Part shown: positions 41,031 through 48,830 of the stretch, piece after piece
How positions within the stretch are numbered: position 1 is the first letter of the stretch
Layout of the letters: each line of letters begins with the position of its first letter
NCBI GenBank assembly: GCA_030697205.1
Contig: JAUYQP010000018.1
Span: 1 to 53,003 of the forward strand
Source of the DNA: Mycobacteriales bacterium
GTDB taxonomy: Bacteria > Actinomycetota > Actinomycetes > Mycobacteriales > SCTD01
Reading direction: 5' to 3'
Length of the DNA: 53,003 nt
Notes under the pieces: generated by a model
Told to the model about the DNA's origin: nothing
What the model saw: only the letters and a program-made list of their open reading frames with translations
Database searches by the model: none
Position numbers and translations under genes: made by a program

Positions 41031-41599
41031 CGCAGGTATGTGTCCTCGGGCACCCGATGTCCGAGGGTCAGGTCCGGTGCCAGGCCTGTGGCTTCGGCGC
41101 CGTGCCGACAGCGGCGCCGACTGAGGCCGCTCAGGTCCCCCCTGTTTCGCAGATGCCGTCCCCGCAAGTCGAAGCCCCCGCGATCAACGCCTCCGAGGCC
41201 CCGACGTCTGCGTGGCCTTCCACGCCACCCAGCGCGCCACCCGGCCCACCGCCCGGCTGGTACGTCCGTGACGGGGCGCCTGCGTACTGGGACGGCTTGC
41301 GTTGGAGCACGCCGGTACAGCCTCCAGCCTCGCCTTCGTGGCCTCTCCATCCACCAGTCTCGCCAGCGCAAGGCGCACCCTCCGTGGGGCCGACTGTCGG
41401 AGCCAGGCTGGCTGCCACCTCCACCCGGACACGTGTCCTGGCGGGCACCGGCCTGGTCCTTGCTGCACTGGTCGTGATCGGCGGAGGCGGCGCGGAGGAG
41501 TCTCCAAGCAGCCCAGACGGCGACACAGGGTTCTACGAGCCCGACTACTACAGCGAGACGAACGACCTCATCGAGAACCACGGCATCAAGCCCCGGTGA
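41027..41599 (+). CDS. Cassette gene 3: zinc-ribbon / DUF2510 / membrane protein, 190 aa
   Basis: Residues 1-25 carry a zinc-ribbon half (CVLGHPMSEGQVRCQACGFG). A long Pro/Ala linker leads to a DUF2510 motif at about 84-103 (PPGWYVRDGAPAYWDGLRW), then a membrane helix (VLAGTGLVLAALVVIGGG) and a short acidic outside tail. It overlaps its neighbours by four bases on both sides. Confidence 0.75.
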   Translation: MTQVCVLGHPMSEGQVRCQACGFGAVPTAAPTEAAQVPPVSQMPSPQVEAPAINASEAPTSAWPSTPPSAPPGPPPGWYVRDGAPAYWDGLRWSTPVQPPASPSWPLHPPVSPAQGAPSVGPTVGARLAATSTRTRVLAGTGLVLAALVVIGGGGAEESPSSPDGDTGFYEPDYYSETNDLIENHGIKPR

Positions 41600-41907
41600 G
41601 AGGCACGCAAGCACCAGCCGGTACGGATGTTCGGGATGCCACTCAGGGGCAGTGGGAGGCCATCGCTGATGGCGTGGCGTGGCTCGTGGACGCACGGGCG
41701 ACCTTGCGCGTTCATGACGATGGCGACGCGACCGTAGCCAGAGTGGCGAAGGAACTCGACGCCGAGCGAGTCCTGGTCGTCGAACGTGCCGTGGACGCGG
41801 AGCGGCCCCTGTCGGCGGTCCTGGAAGCGTTGGCCGTAGCCCGGCAGAAGAGCGAGACCGACATTCGCCGCTCCTCCATCATCCTGATCAAGGGAGCGCT
41901 CCGGTGA
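41596..41907 (+). CDS. Cassette gene 4: hypothetical protein, 103 aa
   Basis: GTG 41596 overlaps the previous stop (GTGA). It is alpha/beta, with AIADGVAWLVDARATLRVHDDGDATVARVAKELDAERVLVVERAVD at its core. There are no membrane segments and no Cys. No family was recognised. Confidence 0.65.
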   Translation: MRGTQAPAGTDVRDATQGQWEAIADGVAWLVDARATLRVHDDGDATVARVAKELDAERVLVVERAVDAERPLSAVLEALAVARQKSETDIRRSSIILIKGALR

Positions 41908-42167
41908 GTACCCAGACAGATCGAGACGTCGAAGTCGACCCTCAAGCCGGAGAGCCGAGGTTCGCTCACATCGTCCCCCCTGGCCCCGACTACGACGGCG
42001 CCACGTTGATCACGAGAGCCCGCGTCACGGGCGGGACCGTCACCGCCAACTGCGGCTGGACCTTCACGCCGAGCAACGACCCGAGGCGGTTCCAGACGTG
42101 CGAGACCTGTGAGCGCATGTTCACGATGGCCACCGGCGGTGCGACCGGAGGGTGGATCGACGCTTGA
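41904..42167 (+). CDS. Cassette gene 5: DUF3039-like zinc-binding protein, 87 aa
   Basis: FAHIVPPGPDYDGATLITRARVTGGTVTANCGWTFTPSNDPRRF followed by CETCERM resembles DUF3039-type small zinc proteins: His-x-V, Cys-Gly-x-x-x-x-P-x-x-D-P, C-x-x-C. GTG 41904 overlaps the previous stop. Confidence 0.7.
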   Translation: MSTQTDRDVEVDPQAGEPRFAHIVPPGPDYDGATLITRARVTGGTVTANCGWTFTPSNDPRRFQTCETCERMFTMATGGATGGWIDA

Positions 42168-42490
42168 CCTCGACTACCCCCGAGCCCGGACTAGCGATGA
42201 CCGGGACCTGGTGGATTCACGACCGACTTGTGGTGGGAGCAGCACCAACCAATCTCGTTGGGCTGTTCGCCTTCACCGACCGCCCGGACCATGCGCTGCG
42301 GGTGATTCAGAAGCGCGCCACGGCGGTGGTGCCGTCCTTCGAGGTGGCCGAGGTCGTCCTACGGCTCGCGGGGTGGGCCGAGGACGACATCACCTGGCAG
42401 ATCGCGTCCAGCAAGGGTGACTTGCCGGTCTCGGACGACCCGGACGACTGGTTCCCTGCCCCGCCAGCCGACCTGAGGGTGGTCCCCTGA
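42164..42490 (+). CDS. Cassette gene 6: hypothetical protein, 108 aa
   Basis: TTG 42164 is chosen because it overlaps the previous stop (TTGA), the pattern of this cassette. ATG 42197 is an alternative. Core sequence GTWWIHDRLVVGAAPTNLVGLFAFTDRPDHAL... and VVLRLAGWAEDDITWQIASS. No family was recognised. The stop overlaps the next gene at CTGA. Confidence 0.6.
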   Translation: MTSTTPEPGLAMTGTWWIHDRLVVGAAPTNLVGLFAFTDRPDHALRVIQKRATAVVPSFEVAEVVLRLAGWAEDDITWQIASSKGDLPVSDDPDDWFPAPPADLRVVP

Positions 42491-42858
42491 CCGGCACCTT
42501 CGGCTCGCTGCGGGCGACTGGCGTCGAGACGGTCCTGATCGACGATGTCAGGCGCTTTCGCGACGACAGACCCTGCCTGACTGCCAGGTCGTCCGCTGCT
42601 GGTGTCGACCTTCTGGAAGAACTCCGTGAGGTGCGCGTGGAGCACCTCTGGCTCGATCACGACCTCGGCGCCGAGGACACCATCTGGCCGGTGATCCGGT
42701 TGCTTGAGGACGCGGCCCTTGCTGGTGACCCGTTGACGATTGGCCTCGTCCACGTGCACGCCTGTCGCAGTGGCCCTGCGCATCACATGGCCGTGTCCCT
42801 CCGCCGGGTCGGATACTTGGTCGAGCACTGCACGGCCCCACGGACGTTCACGTGGTGA
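42487..42858 (+). CDS. Cassette gene 7: cyclic-phosphate-processing receiver (cREC) protein, 123 aa
   Basis: ETVLIDDVRRFRDDRPCLTARSS, then HLWLDHDLGAEDTIWPVIRLLEDAA and LTIGLVHVHACRSGPAHHMAVSL, match the cREC version of the receiver fold: D-D near the start, the L-D-H-D-L-G-x-x-D motif, and V-H-x-x. This group is predicted to act on cyclic phosphate ends of RNA or nucleotides rather than to receive phosphoryl groups. Only GTG codons well inside (42625, 42631) are canonical starts. The full domain needs CTG 42487, which overlaps the previous stop as CTGA. Confidence 0.75.
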   Translation: MTGTFGSLRATGVETVLIDDVRRFRDDRPCLTARSSAAGVDLLEELREVRVEHLWLDHDLGAEDTIWPVIRLLEDAALAGDPLTIGLVHVHACRSGPAHHMAVSLRRVGYLVEHCTAPRTFTW

Positions 42859-42878
42859 CTTAGTTAGGGGTACCTAAG
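42859..42878 (+). promoter_or_regulatory. CTTAG-N10-CTAAG inverted repeat after the cREC gene
   Basis: CTTAG (42859-42863) and CTAAG (42874-42878) are reverse complements directly behind the cREC stop. The 40-bp stretch is AT-rich and repeats CTAAGTA. It could be an operator for the next gene. Likeness to an actinobacterial iron box is only partial. Confidence 0.35.
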
Positions 42879-42958
42879 TAAGGTCTGGCTAAGTACACCT
42901 TCACTCCCCAACATCTTGGGGCTGGGAAGGCAGGTTCTTGGGTGGAGGCGATCAACCG

Positions 42959-43198
42959 ATGTCAGAGGAGGATGCCCTCTCGTGGTGCCGACGACGATCA
43001 GCGACAACGACATGGGGCAGCGACCGGCGGGGACGCTGCGTCCTGCGACTCCAGGTCCCTAGCGGCTCTCTCGGCAACCGGATAGTCGTCGTGGCAGCCA
43101 GCACGGCGACGGCCACGGACGTGCTGGCCCGAGCGGTCTCGGAGGTCACCTCTGCGGAGGAGGCAGAGTCACGCAGGTTGCACATGCGGCTCGCCTAG
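42959..43198 (+). CDS. Small hypothetical protein, 79 aa
   Basis: ATG 42959 follows GGTGGAGG by about 11 bases. DALSWCRRRSATTTWGSDRRGRCVLRLQVPSG, then IVVVAASTATATDVLARAVSEV, is a mixed alpha/beta protein. It is separated from the cassette by 100 bp and ends in a 4-bp convergent overlap with the next gene. Unknown family. Confidence 0.55.
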   Translation: MSEEDALSWCRRRSATTTWGSDRRGRCVLRLQVPSGSLGNRIVVVAASTATATDVLARAVSEVTSAEEAESRRLHMRLA

Positions 43199-44682
43199 CC
43201 CAGGCCCACGGCTGTTCGGACCCCTCGTCTTCCTGTGGGCTCTAGGTGGACGGACACGACCTCGACGTCACCCACCTCCAGGTCGGGCTCAAACGGGCTG
43301 AGGTGGACCGGTGGGGTCGACGAGGGAGACCAGGGGACGACTCCGTTCACCCTGTCCGCCATGGCTTGCAGACGCTGAGCGGTCATCTCGGCCTTGGGCA
43401 CCGGGGACTCGGCGGCGGTGGAAGCCGACGTCCTCGCCCAGGCGGTAGACCCGGCGAGAAACGATGGGGTTGATTCCAGCGTGAGCGACCGGACGCGTGC
43501 GACCCAGACCTGGTCGGCGGACACCTCGGCAGCAGCGTCCAGCAGCGCGTCGCGGTGGCCCAGGAACCAGTCGACGGAGCCCTCATCCGGTCGGGCTGCC
43601 ATGGACTCCAGGTATCGGCGGCTCAGCGCCGCGTTGTATCCAGAGTCACCAAGGTCTCGTCGGGGACGTCTCTCCCCCGCACCGAGCAGGACGTCTCGTC
43701 CTCCTTCCATCGAGTCAAGGCGCCTGGCCAGGAGCGGTCGGACGTCGAAGGTGTGGGTGTTTCCGTTGCTGCGCACGAGGTTGCCTCGGAGCCTGCCCAG
43801 GAGGCGGCGTCCGGTCCTGAGGTCTCGGCCCACAAGGTCCGCCAGGTACTGCGACGTGACTTGCCGTGGGGCGACCCCGGCGGTCACCAGGAGCATGCAC
43901 GTGGCCCGCCAGGCAAGCCGTCCCATGTTCTTGTCCATCCAGATCACCGAGGCAGGGTTCACCAGGGCAGCCAGGTCCTCACGGGCGCAGCCCTCCGCTG
44001 GCTGCTGGCCTTCAAGGTTGGCGGACAGAGTTCCCACACAGGCTGTGGTCGGCTTATCTCCACTACAAGACCTCGGAGTTGACTCGACAACCCTCTCAGG
44101 GGTTGAAGTACTACTAGAGGGCTCGCAGCCTGTGTGGGAAGAGTGTCCGCTCATCCAGGAGTAGGTGCCTGCCTCGGCTACCTGACCGCGCCGCTTGTGA
44201 AGGACCTTTCGCGGCCTGCCCGCGATGTACAGCAGGCCGTGGTCGGCCTGGGCTCGACCGATCAACGTCTGGCCGTTGCGGTCCTTGGTGGAGTAGACGG
44301 TCTTGAGGTCAAGTCCGCTGGCCCGGCAGATGTCTCGCTGCTGAACGAAGGCTCCCTCCGACTCCGGGTGCCGCGCACGCTCTTCAACGAGGAATGCGTC
44401 CACACCGACAAGGAGAGCCACCATCTCGTTCGACACAGACGTGTCCAGGAGCAACGGGAGCACTCGTGACGGGAAGAGGCTGCATGCGTCTTGCGCGCTC
44501 CAGACGGTGGGCGTCGACCGGCTGTCCAAAGTCGAGCACCTCTCGGCGGGGGGACCTCGGTGAGCAAAGCCGATTGCCAGAGGTCCGTCATCAGTTCCGT
44601 GGATGGCGCCAACCTTCCGGCTGGACTGTCCATCTCTACGACTCTGGACAGGAGTTGGCAAACGGTCGACCGGCAACAGCAT
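43195..44682 (-). CDS. Winged-helix-like protein of unknown role, about 495 aa
   Basis: The N-terminal third has an HTH-like segment (GAFVQQRDICRASGLDLKTVYSTKDRNGQTLIGRAQADHGLLYIAG). The C-terminal half has a second one (VTSQYLADLVGRDLRTGRRLLGRLRGNLVRSNGNTHTFDV). Between them lies a Ser/Thr-rich stretch encoded by the long inverted repeat at 44021-44150. Two winged helices separated by a linker recall replication-initiation or partition proteins, but I cannot assign a family. The start is uncertain: ATG 44682 lies in a hairpin arm, and an earlier codon at 44727 is open. Confidence 0.5.
   Translation of the reverse strand: MLLPVDRLPTPVQSRRDGQSSRKVGAIHGTDDGPLAIGFAHRGPPAERCSTLDSRSTPTVWSAQDACSLFPSRVLPLLLDTSVSNEMVALLVGVDAFLVEERARHPESEGAFVQQRDICRASGLDLKTVYSTKDRNGQTLIGRAQADHGLLYIAGRPRKVLHKRRGQVAEAGTYSWMSGHSSHTGCEPSSSTSTPERVVESTPRSCSGDKPTTACVGTLSANLEGQQPAEGCAREDLAALVNPASVIWMDKNMGRLAWRATCMLLVTAGVAPRQVTSQYLADLVGRDLRTGRRLLGRLRGNLVRSNGNTHTFDVRPLLARRLDSMEGGRDVLLGAGERRPRRDLGDSGYNAALSRRYLESMAARPDEGSVDWFLGHRDALLDAAAEVSADQVWVARVRSLTLESTPSFLAGSTAWARTSASTAAESPVPKAEMTAQRLQAMADRVNGVVPWSPSSTPPVHLSPFEPDLEVGDVEVVSVHLEPTGRRGVRTAVGLG
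44021..44150 (+). repeat. 25-bp inverted repeats enclosing 80 bp inside a coding region
   Basis: Arms 44021-44045 and 44126-44150 match at 22 of 25 positions as reverse complements, with 15 consecutive (TTCCCACACAGGCTG). A smaller dyad (CAACCCTCTCAGGGGTTG) lies between them. The host frame stays open across the whole structure. Size suits a miniature inverted-repeat element or an origin-like cruciform. Confidence 0.7.
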
Positions 44683-44737
44683 CAAGATCCTGGGGACTAG
44701 TCGACCCGAGAACGGCCATTTCCCCAAGATCTTGATG
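44680..44737 (+). repeat. 17-bp inverted repeat between the NERD and winged-helix genes
   Basis: CATCAAGATCCTGGGGA (44680-44696) and TCCCCAAGATCTTGATG (44721-44737) match as reverse complements at 16 of 17 positions, with 24 bp between. Position between two leftward genes allows a terminator-attenuator. No T run follows. Confidence 0.6.
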
Positions 44738-44810
44738 TGCGTGACCGAACCGTTACGTCCGCTCGCTTCGACCAGCAGATGTGAGGACGCCTGCCGAGGT
44801 CAGTCGTCTA

Positions 44811-45725
44811 TCACTTCGGCCACCACGTGCTGCTTCGTCGGGACATCTCGTAGACGCGCTCGATCATCTCCGGCGTCATGCGCTCGGGGGCGCGCTTGAA
44901 CGTGCTGGGGATGTCCATGCGGTCCAGCACGAGAACGTCGGGCGGCATCTGCTTGATGGTGACCTGGGGGATCACGGTGCCCGTGAGAAAGACAAGCACC
45001 GGCTTCACGGGCACCTCGACGCCCAGGTGGGCGAGCAGCGCCTTCCTGACCCGCTCGGCCTCCCTACGGGACTTGAGGAGGTAGTCGGTCTTCTGGCCGT
45101 TGACGAGGATGGTTCGCTCGCCGACCCACACGGTGCCGCCGGGGTGCCGCTTGGTGTTGACCGGGTAGACGCCGCCCTTGGCGATGACGAGGTGATCGAT
45201 GTCCGGCGCGTGGTTGCCCGGACGCAGCGGAATGGAGTGGATGACCCGTGCCCCGTGCTTGGTCAGCCGGTCGAGTCGAGTACCCACCGCCTCCTCGCCA
45301 TCAGCGCCGACGCGGAACGCCCGCTCGTCGGTGTAAACATCGAACGCCCGCTTGAGGAAGGTGCCGACCTTGGACTGCCCCTTCATCTCGGCCAGAAGAG
45401 ACTCAGCCTCTGCCCGGACGCCTTGGCCGGGCTTGTTGAGGGCCAGGTCGGTCCAGCCCACTTCCACCGCGTAGTCGGAATCGGGAACAGCCCCCTGGGG
45501 GCTCGTGAGGGCGCCTACGGCCTCGGCGGAGGACGGAGCAGCCGTAGTCATCCCCTGGTCCGCCTGGTGGGCTCGGACGGCCTCGTGGAACTGCGCAGTC
45601 AGGTCGGCACGTTCAACCGTGCTCTCGCCGGTCAGCAAGTCGAGCCAACCGACCGTCTCGCCTGCTGTGGTCTTCACGTAGAGCCGGTCGTGGCCGAACC
45701 GGGTCCAGCGCGTCGCCGTCAGCAT
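44811..45725 (-). CDS. NERD nuclease-domain protein, 304 aa
   Basis: The NERD core is seen at about 145-250: GADGEEAVGTRLDRLTKHGARVIHSIPL, DIDHLVIAKGGVYPVNTKRHPGGTVWV and DYLLKSRREAERV. The Asp-x-Asp-H and the later N-T-K replace the usual D-x-D-H and D-x-K of this nuclease-related family. The N-terminal 140 residues begin with a beta-rich region (FGHDRLYVKTTAGETVGWLDLLTGE). Probably a DNA or RNA end-processing enzyme in defence. Confidence 0.8.
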   Translation of the reverse strand: MLTATRWTRFGHDRLYVKTTAGETVGWLDLLTGESTVERADLTAQFHEAVRAHQADQGMTTAAPSSAEAVGALTSPQGAVPDSDYAVEVGWTDLALNKPGQGVRAEAESLLAEMKGQSKVGTFLKRAFDVYTDERAFRVGADGEEAVGTRLDRLTKHGARVIHSIPLRPGNHAPDIDHLVIAKGGVYPVNTKRHPGGTVWVGERTILVNGQKTDYLLKSRREAERVRKALLAHLGVEVPVKPVLVFLTGTVIPQVTIKQMPPDVLVLDRMDIPSTFKRAPERMTPEMIERVYEMSRRSSTWWPK

Positions 45726-45794
45726 CTTGTGTTCGTCGGCGGGCGACGGTCACGGCCCGAGAGGTGCGCACGGTGGGGGGTCGCTCTGCTCACC

Positions 45795-46937
45795 TCAGAT
45801 GAGCGTTCCGGTGAGTCGCAGAACCGATACGACTGCATCGGCGCAGGCGTCAAGCAGCGCGACGTTCCTCGGCTGCGCGGACAGGTTGCCGCGTGGAGTG
45901 GCTTGGTCGAGCCGGACCTCGCCAGTACCCGCGAGCACGGCGTGGACCTTGGCTTCAAGGTGCTTGATGTCGTCGCTTGCGAACGGCGTCCCGCCGCTTC
46001 GCACTAGCAGTGCCCGTCGCCACTCGGGCTTGCTCTGGCGGTGGCTGCTGAGACGGCCCAGGAAGTCCTCACTGAGCCCCACGTAGGCCCACGGCCTGAC
46101 GATGAGGGTCGTCGTCAGGGTGCGCTCAAGGCCGGTCCTGGCGGAAGCCTGCTCAAGATGTGTCCCCGTCAGGACGTAGATGCCGGGCACGCCGCCCCAG
46201 TCACCAGCCGGGTCCAGGTGGCGTGGGACCTGCTCCATAACCATCGCCGGGTGGTCGCACACGACGGTGGCGCGTCCGTGACCATCAAGCCGAACGTCGA
46301 GTTGGACCGGCGGCAGTGTGCTGCCGAGCGGTCTCGTAGGAACCGCTTTGGCGTCCTCCGGGCCGGGGGTGACCGGAACGGTAGGAACCGGCTGGCTAGG
46401 CGTCACGGGGCCGGGGGTGACCGGAACGGTAGGAACCAGTTGGCTAGGCGTCACGGGGCCGGGCGCGAGGGGGGTGAGGTCGGTGATGAGCGTGCGCAAC
46501 TCGGCTTCGGCCCGCGTGGGCCGAAAGATGGTCATGATCGCACCGAGAGTGTTAGTCGCCTCCTGGCTCAACGCATCCTTGTCGAACGCGCCCAGCCACT
46601 CCACGGGACGCTGGTGGTTGTGGTCGCCTGGGAGGCCCGCCTGGACGTGCCGGTATGGCCCGGTGACCCGCCCCACGAGATAGTCCCGGCGCTTCGGCAG
46701 CCGGGGCACGATCACGAGGTCGTCCACCTCGACGTTGAAGGCGAAGTTGATCAACTGACCGGCGGCGTTCTTCAAGCCGTTGTCCTTCGCCCGAGCCTTG
46801 ATCGTCTCCGGTCCAGCGGCCACGAGGTCGTCCGTCGCCAACCCGGCGAAGCCCACGGCGATGTAGCCGCCGCTCTCGAACTCGGAGACATAGCGAGCCT
46901 GCTCACCCGCCCTGATCACCCACAACTGTCCAGTCAC
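45795..46937 (-). CDS. EVE-like - GIY-YIG nuclease fusion, 380 aa
   Basis: GTG 46937 gives a protein starting TGQLWVIRAGEQARYVSEFESGGYIAVGF, an EVE/PUA-like module of Mrr-type restriction proteins (residues 1-130, ending DYLVGRVTGPYRH). A Pro/Thr/Val linker holds two 16-residue repeats coded by a 48-bp DNA repeat. The C-terminal half contains GIY-YIG: GVPGIYVLTG, then RPWAYVGLSEDFLGRLSSHRQSKPEWRRALLV and DIKHLEAKVHAVL. The order reader-linker-cutter suggests a modification-dependent restriction enzyme. Confidence 0.78.
   Translation of the reverse strand: MTGQLWVIRAGEQARYVSEFESGGYIAVGFAGLATDDLVAAGPETIKARAKDNGLKNAAGQLINFAFNVEVDDLVIVPRLPKRRDYLVGRVTGPYRHVQAGLPGDHNHQRPVEWLGAFDKDALSQEATNTLGAIMTIFRPTRAEAELRTLITDLTPLAPGPVTPSQLVPTVPVTPGPVTPSQPVPTVPVTPGPEDAKAVPTRPLGSTLPPVQLDVRLDGHGRATVVCDHPAMVMEQVPRHLDPAGDWGGVPGIYVLTGTHLEQASARTGLERTLTTTLIVRPWAYVGLSEDFLGRLSSHRQSKPEWRRALLVRSGGTPFASDDIKHLEAKVHAVLAGTGEVRLDQATPRGNLSAQPRNVALLDACADAVVSVLRLTGTLI
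46361..46456 (-). repeat. Two 48-bp tandem repeats in the EVE-GIY-YIG linker
   Basis: Two adjacent 48-bp units (46361-46408, 46409-46456) are nearly identical and add 16 residues each (TVPVTPGPVTPSQ-type). In-frame copy-number change would alter linker length only. Confidence 0.85.
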
Positions 46938-47147
46938 CAGTGAAGTCTGCCCCGAAGTCGGGCGCAGCGGGCGCAGGTTGCCCCTTGCCAGTGGCCTGCC
47001 GCAACTGGTGTCGGTGCATTGGCTCTGCGGGCGGTGTTCCAGGTCGCTACGGCGATGTCGCCGGGCGGTGTCATTCGTCGGTCTGTTCGGTGATCTCGAA
47101 CCAGACCGGGGCGTCATCGGACCAGTCGGGCCTTCCCCGGCTTCTAG
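46938..47147 (+). other. Divergent spacer with no gene seen
   Basis: Between the leftward EVE-GIY-YIG start and a plus-strand gene remnant. Open frames exist on both strands but have no start signal or family features. It should hold the promoter of the leftward gene. Confidence 0.4.
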
Positions 47148-47318
47148 TTGGAGGCCAAGGACTATCCGGTGCGGGTCGAGGCGGTACTTGGTCACAAGAG
47201 GGGCTGGCAGGCCATCCTCGACTTCACCCAAAGAGCAGGCCACATCGCGTTCCCAGAGCAGTTCGTGGCCTACAGCAACAGCCCAGGCTGTCTTACCCTC
47301 GATCCACCGTCGCGTTGA
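47148..47318 (+). pseudogene. Gene remnant cut off by IS1380, about 56 aa
   Basis: From TTG 47148 the frame reads EAKDYPVRVEAVLGHKRGW, AILDFTQRAGHIAFPEQFVA and so on to TGA 47316-47318. Composition is protein-like, but it ends at the IS1380 border. It may belong with 48831-49100 on the far side of the element as one interrupted gene. Family not recognised. Confidence 0.45.
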
Positions 47319-47323
47319 TGATC

Positions 47324-48826
47324 AAGGGTTCCGCGGGGTCGGGTAATGCCTCGGCGGCTAGGGGCGTGCTTGTAGGCCCGGGCTGACCGGTTCTCCACGT
47401 TGTTCCTGCTGGGTCCTGGCGGACGGTGGGTGGGTCAGGCTGCGAGTGGTGGGCCTTCGCGTGTGGCCGCAGCGAGTTGTTCCCAAGCGTGCTGCCAAGG
47501 CCAGTCGGTCGGTAGGTGCAGCGTGAGCCGTCGCGCGGAGCGGGCGAGCCGTCCCGGGACGTTGATGAGCTGCGTGCGGATCGTGCCGGTGGTCGCTTTG
47601 GCGTGGAACGTCGAGGCGAGGGCGCCGGCGGCGCGGGTGAGGTTGAAGGCGATGGCGGCGCAGACCAGCCAGGCGCTGTTCGCGGAGAAGTTGCCGGAGG
47701 GAAGGTGCGCGAGTGGCCCGTTCTTCAGGTCCGCGATGACTTGCTCGACGATCGCGTGTCCGCGGTGTGCCTTCTCCGCCTGGAGCATCGGCAGGGGGCT
47801 GTTGGTGAACACGGCGTGGTGGCGGTAGACGGTGAACAGCGGGTTCTGGTTCGCGGGGTTGACGTCGGGCACGCGCCGCACGATCAGCCGGGCGGTGACC
47901 TGCTTGGCTTTGGCGAGTGAGCTGAACGCGGTGAAGTCGATCTCGGCGACCTCGGCTTCGCTGATCCAGGCCTGGGCGGTGTCATCCCAGACCGCGTCGG
48001 TGTACTTGATCGGGGTCCAGGCGTCCGCTGCGATCGCGTCGATCGCGTTGCGGACCGGCGTGTTGAGCCGGGCGGTGATCGAGAAGCAGGCCTTGCGGCG
48101 CAGCACCGCAGCGATCACGTCGGACTGGAAGAACGCCGAGTCGGCGCGGAGCACCAGCACCGGTGCCGCGCCGGCCTTCTTGGCGGTGATCAGGGCGTCG
48201 GCGACGAACCGGTGCGCGCCGCTCGCGCTGTTCGTGGAGCCTTTGCGGAGCCGGACCGCGGCGATCACCGGTCGGCGGCTCGCGGAGCTGACCGTGGCGA
48301 GCAGCACGTTGAGGCCCTTGACGCCGGTGTAGCCACGACCGGCTCCCTGCTTGGCGTAGCCGAACGTCGGCTTCACGGTGTCATCGACATCGACGTAGGT
48401 CACCGGGTCCTGACCGGGACCGCCAGCGGACAGCAGCGGCGCGGCCTTCGCCACGTTGATCAGGAACCGCGACGCGACAGCGTCGAGCTGGCGGACGTAT
48501 CCGAAGGTGAAGGACCGCAGGAACGTCCCCAATGTCGAGGGGCCCCGGACCCCGGTGAACAGCCGGCCCATCGCGCCGTGCCGCAGCAGAGCCATGTCGT
48601 CGATCGAGTCCGCACCCGCGACCATCCCCGCGATCAGCGCCACGACCTTCAGGACCGGGTTGCTGCCACCGGGCTTGTCGATCTTCACGTGCTCACCGAT
48701 CAGGTCTTGCAGGCCGGCTCGCTCGGCGAGTTCCAGTACCGGCGCGAGACCCGCGCACGACACCAGGTTCGGATCATCAAAGGTGGCCGTGACGCCATGG
48801 CAGACTCGCATCCCACGGATGCCCTT
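47324..48826 (-). mobile_element. IS1380-family insertion sequence
   Basis: Imperfect terminal repeats, AAGGGTTCCGCGGGG at the left (from 47324) and its counterpart AAGGGCATCCGTGGGA read from the right (up to 48826), enclose a full transposase gene. Ends are approximate and no target duplication could be confirmed. Confidence 0.65.
47435..48811 (-). CDS. IS1380-family transposase, 458 aa
   Basis: DDE transposase_1 layout: the first Asp in PVTYVDVDDTVKPTFGYAKQGAGRGYTG, the second in APVLVLRADSAFFQSDVI, and the Glu in AHRGHAIVEQVIADLKNGPLAHLPSG. The end PTDWPWQHAWEQL is typical of the family. ATG 48811 (MRVCHGVTATFDDPNLVSCAG) is chosen; the open frame to 48883 lies outside the element. Length is complete, so the copy may be active. 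Confidence 0.9.
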   Translation of the reverse strand: MRVCHGVTATFDDPNLVSCAGLAPVLELAERAGLQDLIGEHVKIDKPGGSNPVLKVVALIAGMVAGADSIDDMALLRHGAMGRLFTGVRGPSTLGTFLRSFTFGYVRQLDAVASRFLINVAKAAPLLSAGGPGQDPVTYVDVDDTVKPTFGYAKQGAGRGYTGVKGLNVLLATVSSASRRPVIAAVRLRKGSTNSASGAHRFVADALITAKKAGAAPVLVLRADSAFFQSDVIAAVLRRKACFSITARLNTPVRNAIDAIAADAWTPIKYTDAVWDDTAQAWISEAEVAEIDFTAFSSLAKAKQVTARLIVRRVPDVNPANQNPLFTVYRHHAVFTNSPLPMLQAEKAHRGHAIVEQVIADLKNGPLAHLPSGNFSANSAWLVCAAIAFNLTRAAGALASTFHAKATTGTIRTQLINVPGRLARSARRLTLHLPTDWPWQHAWEQLAAATREGPPLAA

Positions 48827-48830
48827 CTGT

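Noticed and set aside
42859-42878. Iron-box (IdeR/DtxR) operator
   Set aside because: Only partial agreement with the 19-bp consensus; kept as an unassigned dyad.
43394-44164. 256-aa plus-strand protein
   Set aside because: Arg/Ser-rich shadow of the minus-strand winged-helix-like gene.
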